From Closterium sp. NIES-65 (Eukaryota > Streptophyta > Zygnematophyceae > Desmidiales > Closteriaceae): DNA of 64,000 bases. The stretch lies in assembly GCA_948144175.1 (NCBI GenBank), contig CANXME010002467.1, positions 62,001 to 126,000 on the forward strand. The letters are read 5' to 3'. Every line of letters starts with the position of its first letter. Position 1 is the stretch's first letter. Below, piece after piece: positions 32,408 to 43,011 of this stretch. Position numbers and translations under genes: made by a program. The notes under the pieces were generated by a model. The model was given only the letters and a program-made list of their open reading frames with translations. It was not told the DNA's origin and ran no database searches.

Positions 32408-35400
32408 TCACTTCTCCCCTCGCCTCCGCCGCTTCTTCTCCACCTTCTTCAACCGCTTGCTCACCGCCTCAACAGCCGCTGTGAACCCCACTGGCGCCAG
32501 CGGCGGCGCCACAGCCGCCTTGGCAGCCTCCTCGTCCTGCTTCAACCTCACAATCTCCTGCACGATCTGCTGGTCTGGTGGTGCTATCCGTGACTCCACC
32601 CCCCGGAACACGAAATACGGCAGCACTGCCATCACTGGTAGCAGCAGCAGGCCGGTGAGCCAGTAGAGCGCGCTCGGGGCGAGCACCTCGGAGAAAATGT
32701 AGTAGTAATCCGTGGACCAATCTGGGCCGAAATACGAGTACACCCCGAGAAAGAGGTACCAGACACCGATGCTACCCCAGATGAAGAGATGCGTGATCCA
32801 CGTCCAGTGCTCCGTTATTAGCGCGATCTGGAAATTCACTGCCACCACCACGCCCGTCATGAGAGTCGCACTGAGCCCGTTCATTTCAAAGAGCTTTCCG
32901 GAGGGGAGGGACGCCTGGGGCAGCACGGCGGCAAGGCAGGACCAGAAGAGGAGGACGGACTGGGCGAAGCCGTAGAAGATCCACATGGCGATGGTGGTCC
33001 AGTGGAAGAACACGTTCTTGGGTCCCTGCTGGTACAGGGCAGGGAACTGCAGGTTGGGAGGGACCGAGGGGAGGGGGTACACAGGTGGAAGTGGAGGGGC
33101 ATGTGAGTGTGAGTGCGACAGGCAGCACAAGGGCGAGGCAGGTCCAGAATAGCAGCACCGACTGGGAGAAGCTGTAGAAGATCCACATGGCGATGGTGGT
33201 CCAGTGGAAAAACACGTTCTTGGGTCCCTGCTGGTACAGCGCTGGGAACTGGCAGGGGGAGGGGGGAGTTGGGCGGAGGGGGACGTGGAGGACATGTGGG
33301 TGTGCGAGTGCGACGGGCAGCACAAGGGTGAGGCAGGTCCAGAAGGAGAGCACGGACTGGGCGAAGCCGTAGCCAATCCACATGGCAATGGTGGTCCAGC
33401 CGAAGAACACGCTCTTGGGATTCTGCTGGTACAGGGCAGGGAACTGGCGGGGGAAGGGGGGCACGCAGGAGGAAGTGGAGGGAAATGCAGGGCGTGAGTG
33501 TGACAGGCAGCATGGAGGCGATGAGAGAGTGAATGTGAGGCGACTCACACCTCACCATGAGCACCTGTTCGACCCACATGGCCCCACACAGCTCCACCCC
33601 GCCCCATACCGCCCCACACAGCTCCACCCCGCCCCATACCGCCCCACACAGCTCCACCCCGCCCCATACCGCCCCACACAGCCTTCACTCACCATGAGCA
33701 GCTGTTTGTCGGAGAGGTCCTGCTCCAGCACACCGTAGCCGATGACGGGCAGCGAGGTGAAGAAGACGTTGTAGAGCGAGCACGCCCAGCTGTTGTACAC
33801 GATCTGCCCGGAAAACACCGCGTACGCGTTGTAATAGAAGATGGTGAGGCCGAACGCCACGTTCTTGTAGAAAAAGTATGTGACCTGCAGGGGAGTGAGG
33901 ATGGGAGATATGGGGAGATGGGAGGCGAGGTGGGCTAACTGAGTGCACACTACAATGGGAGCAGGGAGTGCGAAAGCAGGCCGCGTTGCAGTAGAATATG
34001 GTCCGGCCGAAGGCCACTTTCCTGTAGAAGACAAAGGTGACCTGCAGTGTGGTGAGCAGAGATGGGGGAAATGGGGACGAGGAAAACGGGGAGATGGGGG
34101 TGATGAGACGAGGAGCTGCACTAGTTGAGTGCACTAAGAGAGCAGGGAGTGCAGAACAAGCTTGCGATGTCGAGCTTATTGAGATTCTGAAATTGTCATA
34201 TAAAGGACAGGAAAGCGGATGCACTCATAAACGATGAAGAATGCGGAAGGGCGGTGGGTAGCAAGGGACATGGCACGAATGGTAGGGGGCGCTGAGAAGG
34301 AGGGTGGAGGAGGAGGAGCAACGGATTCAGAAAGTGTCAAAAGAGGGTGGAGGGTATGAGGGGGAGCGGGGAAGGGCAGGGCGGCAAGGCAGGGCAGGGC
34401 ACTCACGGCGTTGGCGATGCGCTTGTAACTCCAGTGGCCGTGCACGAGCAACAGTCGCTCCAGGTACTTGAACTGTGCTATGGCAAAGTCACTCGCCATC
34501 ACCGCCTGCCATGGGGGGGAGGGGGAGGGGAGGGTGGCGGGGGGTTTGTGAGGGGGCAGGAGAGTGGGGAGAGGGCAGGGAGGAAGGGCAAGTACGAGCA
34601 GCAGTCGCTCCAGGTACTTGAACTGTGCTATTGCAAAGTCCCTCGCAATCACCGCCTGCCAGAGGGAGAGATGAGCGGGAGTAGGTGGCGTGAAGAGGGG
34701 AGGGTGGTTGAGTGATTGGGGAGGAGGAGCAGAGGCGCGGTTGCAGATGTGGGTTGGGGGAACGGGCCATGGCAGTGCGGAACTATGGATGCTCGCCCTC
34801 TCTCTCACCTGCTTGCTTTCTCTTGCACCCTCTCTCTCATGTGTTGCACCCTCTCTCTCACGTGTTGCCCCTCCCTCTCACCTGCTGTCCCTCAACGCCG
34901 CTGATGCCAACACCAATGTCCGCCTCATGAATCATGCCCACATCGTTCGCCCCATCCCCAATGCCCAGTGTCGTGCGTCCCGTACCGTCCTTCACCAGCC
35001 GCGTCACCTGCACACCATGGCATGGCGTGAAGTAGCACCACATGGCATGAGATGGTGTGGCGTGGCATCGCGTGGCATGGCACGGCATGGCATGATATGG
35101 CAAGCCATGGCATGATATGGCAAGCCATGGCATGATATGGCGAGGTGGTATGACATGGCCCGAGTGAAGCAAAATGGAATGGTTTGACACATGGGGGATG
35201 AACCTGGCACGGGAGCATGGCATCAGCTTCTATCTCTGCACCACCTCTCCGTCCTCCCACCACTCGCCTCCTGCTTGTGCTTCCCATGCAAACCCCCCCT
35301 CCTCACCAGTGCCTTTCGCTTGGGCGACACGCGGCAGCACACGACAGATGCACACTGCATGGCGAGCCCCCGCAGTGCCGTCCTCAGTTCCGGCTCCAAT

Positions 35401-38400
35401 GCAAGCACCCATGCTGACCCCTCCTGCCCCTCCTCCCCCTATTTACTCACCAGAGCTTTCTGTTTGGGCGACACGCGGCAGCACACCATGGACGCACACT
35501 GCATGGCCAGCGCCAGCATCTCCCCCACCCACCCACCCACCCCACAACCAACCCCCTTACTCACCAGCACCAACACCCACCCACCTCCCTTGTGTGCTCA
35601 CCAGTGCCTTCTGTTTAGGCGAGACACGGCAGCACACCACACAGGCACACTGCATGGTAAGTGCCAGCAGCGCCGCCCTCAGCAGAGACTTGCCGTCTAT
35701 CACCAGCGCAAACACCCACTCTCCCCCTTTGTGTGCTTACTTACCAGTGCCTTTTGCTTGGGCGACACTCGGCAGCACACCACGGAGGCACACTGCATGG
35801 CGAGCGCCAGCAGCGCCGCCCTCAACTCCGGCTCCAACGCAAACGCCAGAGACTTGCTGTCTATCACCAGCGCAAACACCCACTCTCCCCCTTTGTGTGT
35901 TTACTTACCAGTGCCTTCTGCTTGGGCGACACTCGGCAGCACACCACGGACGCGCACTGCATAGCGAGCGCCAGCAGCGCCGCCCTCAACTCCGGCTCCA
36001 ACGCAAACGCCAGCGATTTGCCGTCTATCACCAGCGCAAACACCCGCGCCGGCCCCTCTCCCTCATCGTCACCATCCCCGTCACCCTCTCCCCCGTCGCC
36101 ATTGCCATTGCTGATAGAGTCCCCACCATTGGCATTCCCCCCTACAGCAGGAGCGCCCCCTTCTCGGGCACGGTCGATGAGAGCAGCGCCGTCATGTAAC
36201 AGACGCTTCACCCTGTCCCTGCACACCTGCGAAAGGAGAAAGGGTCCGGGAAGGGGGCACGGGGTAGGGAAAAAGAAAGAGGGAATGGGGAAGGGAAAAC
36301 GGGGAAGCGGAGGCGAGGCACGGCAAGGGTGGGGTGGGGTGGGGTGTATAAGCGAGCGCAGGTGCCTCAGCACCATTGCTTCCTATCCTCCACTCCACTC
36401 ACGAGTGAAACCTGGATGGGAGAGGAAGGCATGAGACTGAGATGAGAACATATGCATTTTCACCATATTAGACACAACTGAACTACACCACTACACCAGA
36501 AGCACTGCACCTTTCCCTTTCCACACTCCCAATGATCAACGGCCACGAATGTGCCCTTGCACGTGGCACAGGACATTGACCTGGCCTCTGTCCTGGCGTG
36601 CTCCAGTGTAACGAGTCATCAGCACATTCAGCACAGGAAAGGCACAGGCAGAGCCACAGGCACACATCTGGACAGCACAGCAGGTAAACTTGAAGCTACC
36701 TGTGCTACACACAGCAGGAAGCTTTTCTTTGCCTCCAGCGTGATGTGTGATCCGCACAGCACAGCGCAGTCACAGCACAGAACAACACAGCACAGCACCG
36801 CACAGCACAGCACAGCACAGAACAACACAGCACAGAACCGCACAGCACAGCACAGCACAGCACAGCACAGAACAGCACAGCACCGCACGGCACAGCACAG
36901 CACAGCACAGCACAGCAGTGAACATCACCACATGCTACTCACAGCAGCGAGTTTTTCCTTGTCCCCAGTGTCCTCGAGCTTGCGAATGTCAGGCGAGTCG
37001 AGCGACACCACGATCTGCTTCATGTCGTCCCGCAGCAACGAGCACGCGAAGCTGATAACAGGGGGGATTACAGGGGAGGGATGAGCGGGGGAGAATGGGG
37101 GAGGTAAGGTAGGGTGGAGAGAATGTAGGGTGAGTGGAGCGACACCACAATCTGTTTCTTGTCGTCCTGCAGCAACGAGCATGCGAAACTGCAAAACGAG
37201 GAAGACATGTGACGTGGGATTGGGGAGTGGGGAGTAGGGGAAAAGTCCCCTTTCATCTCCCTGCTACCCGTTTCAACACCCAACTACCCGTTTCATGTCC
37301 CTGCTACCCGTTTCATCTCTCTGCTACCCGTTTCATCTCCCTGCTACCAGTGTCATCTCACCCGATGTTGATGGCCGTCTCCAGCTTGTCTCCTGTGAGC
37401 ACCCAGATCTTGATGCCCGCCTGTGCCAGCCGGTCTATTGCCTCCGGTACCTGCGGGCAGGGGGGAAAGGGGGCGGGGGGGGGGAGCAAGGGGGAGAACA
37501 GGGGTGACAGCGGGAGAGGAGGGGGGAGCAAGAGGTGAGCACCCAGATCTTGATGCCTGCCTGTGTCAGCCGGTCAATTGCCTCCCGTACCTGAGGAGGG
37601 GAATGTGAGAAGAGAACACCCAGATCTCAAGGGTGCAGGGTGCGAGGTAAGTAAGATGGGGGGCGAGTAAGGGGGGGAATGAACAGAGCAGACTGGGGGA
37701 TGAGCAGAGTGGTGGGGGAGCAGGCCGAGGGGGTGGGGGAAAGGGGGGAAGGGACGAACAAGGGGGACGAGCAGGGTGCGAGGGGGAGGGATGAGGGGCA
37801 CAAGGTGGCTTGAGGGGAGCGACGCTCCTGTGAGTAGTAAGTACCTCTGCTGACTCAGGGGTGGAAGCAGATTCTGTGATATGTGCATCCCCGTGTCCGT
37901 GTTCATGTGTTGGTCACCCGAAGAGTGGTGATGTCACTGGTGGGGTCGGCGATTGAAAAGAGTCACGTGCCATACCGCGACTCAATTCTTACCCACCTCC
38001 TTAAGGTGAGCGCCCTTGCCGTGAGAATTGACGGCGCCCTAAACCTCCCTTTACCGACCTGCTTCTGTGTGCTTCTTGGTCAACTTCCTTCTCCCTTCCC
38101 ACCCACACCCTTCCCAACCCCACCCAACTCACCCCTTGCTGAAGCTTATCCTCCACAGCAGTGGCCCCCAGGAGCGTCAGCCCCTGTTCAATCTCCTCCG
38201 CAGCAGCATCCACCAGCGCCTCCCTCTCCGCACTCAGACTCCTCCGCGCCCCTTCAAACCGCTCCAGCCACTCCCCGCACTCCTCCTCACTCAACTCCCT
38301 GTACGCCAGCGCCAGCGTCCGCAGCCCTGCCTCGCCGTACCGGTGCAGCGTGGCCCGGGTAGCTTCCAAATGCTGCCGCCCGGTGGGCGCTAGGCGCTCG

Positions 38401-41329
38401 TATATGACGGAGTCGGCGCCCTTGGTCATGAGGAGGATGCGGTTGGAGGGGTCTCGGACCACCACTGACATGCGCTTACGCGTGGAGTTGAACTCTATCA
38501 GTGCCAGGATCGTGTACTCCCTGTTAGATGTGAATGGGTACAACAATCCGCAATGAGCGGTCACTGCCAGGATCACATATTCTCTCCCAGTCGCATGAGG
38601 GGGAAGGATGATGAGGAGAGGGATGATGAGGAGAGGGATGATGAGGAGAGGGATGATGAGGAGAGGGATGATGAGGAGAGGGATGATGAGGAGAGGGATG
38701 ATGAGGAGAGGGATGATGAGGAGAGGGATGATGAGGGGAGGATGATGAGGGGAAGGATGATGAGGAGAGGGATGATGAGGGGAAGGATGATGAGGAGAGG
38801 GATGATGAGGGGAAGGATGATGAGGAGAGGGATGATGAGGGGAAGGATGATGAGGAGAGGGATGATGAGAGGAGGGATGATGAGGGGAGAGATGATGAGG
38901 GGAGGGATGACTCCCCTCCTCACCCGTCCACGTTGCTTTTTCCCTTCTCACCCCTGCACGCTGCTCCACCCCCCCTCACCTGTCAACAGTGTTCTGCCCT
39001 GTCTCGTCCGGCTCGCGCACCCAAACGGTCGTCTGCGTGCGCTTGAAGAACGCCACGCCCATCTGCCGCGCCGCCTCCACGAACGCCGCCTCGTCCGGCG
39101 ACTCCGCCTCGTACTCCACCTGCCCGGAAGCTTCGTCCACCTCGGGAATGACGGTGTGGCACACGGCCAGCACGCGCAGGAACGCGCGGATCTCCTCGCG
39201 GTGCGGCTCGCGCAGCCACGCGCCGTCCAGGAGCCTATTATCCCGCAGCGCGAACCCCTTAACCCCCGGCTTCGCCGTCCCGTTCGCCGCCGCCTCCGCC
39301 GCGACGCGCTCCTCCTCCTCGTCGTAATCCTCCAGCTCGCTCAGATCGCGCCCGAGCCGCCGCGCCGTGGCGCGCTCGACCTCGGTAATCCCGCGGCCGT
39401 ACGCGACGCCGGCAATGGAGCACTTGAGGAAATCCATCTGGTTACACGTCAGCGTGCCCGTTTTGTCGCTTAGCACCGTATCCACTTGCCCTAGCTCCTC
39501 GTTCAAATTACTCGTGCGCGCGCGCGCCGGCATGTCCGTTTCCGCGAAGTACATCCCGCGATCAGCGCTAATGAACCACGCCTGGAAGATCTTAACGATC
39601 TCGATCGACACGTATAGCGAAATAGGGATGAGGTAACCGTACAGGATGATCGCCGTCAGGCACTGCAGCACGGACGACGTGGCGGGTTTCGCGGGGTCGT
39701 AGTACGCGTCAGTATCGGTCGGCGCGAGGTACCACCAGGACGGCATCTGATTCTTGGTGCGTATGCCGAAAATGATACTCCCCACGATCGCCATCAGCAG
39801 CAGGCAGGCGAAGAGGAAGTAGATGATCTTATCCATGCGCCGTTCGATCGAGCTGCGCTTCGACGGCGCCGTGGTCGAGTTCATCATGACTTTGCTGTCG
39901 TGGCCGGTAAAAATAACCACCCCCACCACCCACGCCGTGTTGCGCAGCTTCGAGTCGCGCAGCAGCACCTGCGCCGCGGTCAGCGACGTCGCCTCGCCGT
40001 CCCACTCTAGATTCCCTACAAACGTGTACAAACTCGGGTTCGGGTCCTCGCACTTAATCTCCGCCGTGAATTTCGCCAGCACCTCGGGGTCCTCGAGCGG
40101 CAGCGTGCGCTCGAGCGCCTTACGCAGTTTAAGATTCGTCTCGCCGTCCAGATTCATTGTTTCGACGTAGCACACGCCGTCCGGGTAGCTGGAGGCGAGC
40201 ATTAGGAGGTCGGCGGGGAAGAACTCGTCCTTGAGCACTTTAACTACGTCGCCCACGCGCACCGCCTTCCACTCGCACGGCTCGAACCGCCCCTCGCCCA
40301 CATGGCGCAGAACCTTGCGCTTGTTCACCTCGTCGTCCTGGCGGACGGGGAAGGGGAAGGGGAAGGGGAAGGGGAAGGGGGAAGGGGAAGGGGAAGGGGG
40401 AAGGGGAAGGGGGAAGGGGAATGGGTAAAGAGGCGTGTGAGGGGCCTCAAAAGTCGCCCCTCCACGTGGCGCAGCACCTTGCGCTTGTTCACCTCGTCGA
40501 CCTGGCGGACGTGGAGGGGGAAGGGGGAGGGGGAAAAAGAGAGGGGTGAGTGAGGGGTGAAGGGGGAGGGGGAGAGAAGGGGGAATTGAGGGATGGGTGG
40601 GGTAAAGTACTAGGGGGAAGTGGGAAGAAAAGGGTTACGGGGGAGGGGTGGGGTGGCTGGAGGACGAGGGTTGGGAGGAGGAACGGCGTGGGAGCTTGTG
40701 GAAAGACGGGAGAAGAGGGGAAGGGGGAGGGGCGAGGGGGGGGAAGGTGAGGTTACAAGAGGGGAAAGAGGGAGCTTGATTGCGTTGCGTCGGAAAGACC
40801 GTTAGCCCAACAACCATTTCACCCTCCATTCTGGTTCCAACCGCTCCTCGAACCCCCTAGCTCATTGCGATGTTCCTGAAAGACATCCGTTACAATCACA
40901 TCCGTGACTGTGACCAGAACTCACGGCAAGATATCGGCGCCAGTCTTCGATGGCCTCTTTGATCATGCTCACGCCCACCACCAGCACGAGCGGCGCGATC
41001 AGACTGTACGGCGCGTACGGCGTTAACGGCGTGAGCGCGAGGATGGCGCAGAGCAGGAAGTAGAGATTGGCGACGCGGCGGAACTGCTCAAATAGCGCCT
41101 TGGGGAGGAAGGACAGTATCGAGTATTTAGTGGTGGAAATTGAGTTGTTACAATAACGAAGCGGACTGCCTTTCTCCACGTGGTGATGCGGCTCGTTGCA
41201 GTACACGTGGCGCTGAAAGCCCTTCTCTCCGACCAGCTCGCTCTCGTCTGCGCGGGGCCGGATGCACCCCGCGTATGAGAGGAGCCGCGAGAGGCGCACG
41301 CGCGACTTGGATTTAGACGTCGACGACAT
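32408..41329 (-). CDS. P4-type ATPase, phospholipid flippase (ALA family)
   Basis: It flips phospholipids to the cytosolic leaflet, normally with a Cdc50/ALIS partner. Ten exons join in frame with GT-AG introns: 41329-40925, 40337-38980, 38520-38133, 37450-37362, 37051-36943, 36226-35909, 35007-34882, 34505-34407, 33884-33693, 33046-32408, giving 1240 aa, the usual length. Motifs in order: first membrane pair near residues 85-125, LDGET (about 198), the phosphorylated DKTGTLT (about 427), [11 protein letters not shown] in the nucleotide-binding domain, LTGDK (about 736), [10 protein letters not shown] (about 880), GDGAND (906-911), and the C-terminal membrane helices starting at [16 protein letters not shown] to EGEGP (exon 6) is an acidic Gly/Asn insert. 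The closest plant group by motif is ALA4-12. Every exon except the first has partial copies of its edges in a neighbouring intron, so other spliced forms are possible. Confidence 0.92.
33120..33447 (-). repeat. Two extra copies of the start of flippase exon 10
   Basis: Copies at about 33250-33120 and 33447-33310 each begin with the CAG acceptor and encode FPALYQQxPKxVFFxWTTIAMW, like the true exon at 33046. Each lacks the downstream membrane segments. The copies differ from one another by several substitutions, so they are not recent. They could be used as alternative acceptors or be harmless. Confidence 0.85.
33586..33685. repeat. 30-bp tandem repeat, 3 copies
   Basis: The unit CACAGCTCCACCCCGCCCCA plus about 10 bases is repeated next to the flippase exon 9 donor. 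A partial copy of the exon 9 end (CACCATGAGCACCTGTT) lies at 33553-33569. Confidence 0.8.
33985..34661 (-). repeat. Partial copies of flippase exons 9 and 8
   Basis: A copy at about 34047-33985 repeats the acceptor and first 60 bases of exon 9 ([17 protein letters not shown]). A copy at about 34661-34597 repeats the acceptor and first 55 bases of exon 8 ([19 protein letters not shown]). Both stop before the exon's own donor, so neither can replace the exon by normal splicing. Confidence 0.85.
35030..35145. repeat. CATGGCATG-type short tandem repeats
   Basis: The stretch is built of CATGGCATGATATGGCAAGC (20 bp, about 3 copies) and shorter GGCATGGC variants, within flippase intron 6. Confidence 0.8.
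35305..35881 (-). repeat. Four extra copies of the end of flippase exon 6
   Basis: Blocks at about 35881-35743, 35717-35600, 35520-35448 and 35410-35305 each repeat the last part of exon 6 ([18 protein letters not shown]), some with the preceding [15 protein letters not shown]. The first two carry a GTAAGT or GTGAGC-like donor at the same place. The copies sit between exon 6 and exon 7 in the same orientation. Confidence 0.88.
36690..36915. repeat. CACAG microsatellite and degenerate exon 5 copy
   Basis: CACAG/CACAGCACAG units run from about 36765 to 36915. Immediately left, 36695-36740 resembles the 3' end of flippase exon 5 (LEAKKSFLL for [11 protein letters not shown]). Confidence 0.7.
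37133..37632 (-). repeat. Partial copies of flippase exons 5 and 4
   Basis: A block at about 37190-37133 repeats the start of exon 5 ([17 protein letters not shown]). A block at 37593-37535 repeats exon 4 ([18 protein letters not shown]) with its acceptor but lacks [12 protein letters not shown] fragment AACACCCAGATCT at 37614-37626 is a second piece of exon 4. Confidence 0.82.
38556..38920. repeat. 15-bp minisatellite and copy of the exon 3 start
   Basis: GATGATGAGGAGAGG units (about 20) fill 38605-38915. On the transcribed strand this is a pyrimidine-rich tract in front of flippase exon 3. A copy of the exon 3 start (GREYVILAV, 38590-38560) lies between the tract and the exon. Confidence 0.82.
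40345..40512. repeat. GGGGAA repeats and copy of the exon 2 start
   Basis: GGGGAA/GGGGGAA units (40345-40426) abut the flippase exon 2 acceptor as a pyrimidine tract on the minus strand. A copy of the exon 2 start with its acceptor ([13 protein letters not shown]) lies at about 40510-40454. Confidence 0.82.
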
Positions 41330-43011
41330 GATGACTAATAGTTACTGTTGTTTAAGAATATTCAAGCAGAATAATGAACAATGAAGGTATTCTTGCTAGC
41401 AACGGACGCCGTGCGACCTAATTCCTATGCGGGCTAGTCCGTTCGCCTCTGACCTAACCCAAGCAGCCGCTGTTGGCTAATTAAGTTAACCACTCTAAAT
41501 GCATTTCCTTGCGCTCATTGCACTGCAGGCTGCGTGACGATCAGCAGTAAGTGACCGGAGCCTCACACGGACTCGCGAGACAGCCACATCCATTGACTCT
41601 TATTCCAACTATTCCAAATATTCCAGCAATATTGCGGCTGCATCGAGGCTCTCGTCTCGACTCGAATGGTTTGACGGCAGCACAGCGTGTGACTCATCTA
41701 TGCGTGCTCTACCCGACACGTTGTCTGACGCACTTCCATGGCGCTCTGGTTGCACTGAAACGTGGGGAAGGGGGGAGGGGTGGGTAACATTACAGGGAGT
41801 GCTGCGCAAGGAGATGGCGCAGCGCAGTGAGGGGACCAACTTGCGCTCGAGGGCGGAGAAAATGCTCACCGAGGGGAGGGGAGGGGAGGGGAGGGGAGGG
41901 GAGGGGAGGGGAGGGGAGGGGAGGGGAGGGGAGGGGAGGGGAGGGGAGGGGAGGGGAGGGGAGGGGAGGGGAGGGGAGGGGAGGGGAGGGGAGGGGAGGG
42001 GAGGGGAGGGGAGGGGAGGGGAGGGGAGGGGAGGGGAGGGGAGGGGAGGGGAGGGGGAGGGGAGGGGAGGGGAGGGGAGGGGAGGGGAGGGGAGAAGGGG
42101 GAGGAGGGGAGGGGAAAGGAGTGGGAGGAGATGGGGGAGGGGGATGCGGCTATTTCTCAATCGGGCATTCTATGGCGAGGCGACGATCATAATGAATTGT
42201 TGCACTACCCGTACCAAGGTTGCATCCAGTGGTTCAGTTCAGGTCGCCCTTTCACAGCAGCTATGCTGCGAGGAGGCGACAAGATGATGTCACCACTCTG
42301 TAACGTTTTGAACCATATTTCAGGTAAACAGAACCACGTCTGTAGCGTGGACTTTGGCGGATGGCGGACACATGAGCGGAACGATTTGACTGAAAGCGGA
42401 GCGCCCTAGAAAATGCATGGTGTCTTGGTGTAGTAGTGTCCTCGGGCGCAGATTCTTCCCGCCGAAAAACAGTGCCCCGCACACGTCGCCCTCACTCTGG
42501 TGATGCGCTGCCGCAGGACTGAACAGCACCGTTCTGTGGTGTTGCCAAGCCGGCTTGCAGCGAGGATGTGCTCGAGGAGGGTGTGGCGGGGACGACCAGC
42601 TTACCTTCCCCCCAATCCCAAGGAGGCATCCCTCCACTGGAAAATGGCGTCGTGCAGAGCACGTGGGGGTCACTGAGTGGCTGCAAAGTCTGCACCGCAC
42701 GGATTGTGTGGCCTTTCAAGGCCGCGAGACCCTTCACGAAGCGAAACATGTAACAAGTGCAAATCAAATTGTGTAGCAACCTCATAAAGTTGGTTTCACA
42801 TTTCATAACAGTGCTTTGAAGCCACTGCTGATTTTAAAGCCTGAAGTCAGCACTGGTTCATCGCGCAACACTTTTACATTAAAGTCTGTGTCTTATCACC
42901 TGCGTGGAGCATTAAGCCTGAATAGAAGAGGTTAGCCTGATAACAGGCCGTAGGAACACGCCATGAATGGATTCTCAAAGTTATCATAGCAGGCTGTGCT
43001 GCGGCTTCCCC
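41330..43011. other. Intergenic region between the flippase and MiaA genes
   Basis: This is promoter and 5' untranslated sequence for the flippase (right of 41329) and 3' sequence for MiaA (left of 43012); both genes point left. It contains the GGGGA satellite at 41872-42115 and, at about 42928-42965, a remnant of the MITE seen at 25147 (GCCTGATAA and CGTAGGAACACGCC). I see no gene in 42160-42920. Confidence 0.6.
41872..42115. repeat. (GGGGA)n microsatellite, about 48 units
   Basis: Almost perfect pentamers run for about 240 bases, ending in GGAGAAGGGGGAGG variants. G-rich runs of this kind can form quadruplexes in vitro. Reading frames through it are meaningless. Confidence 0.95.

Noticed and set aside
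38553-39473. 306-codon plus-strand frame opposite the flippase
   Set aside because: It is built on the 15-bp GATGATGAGGAGAGG array and the complement of flippase exon 2.
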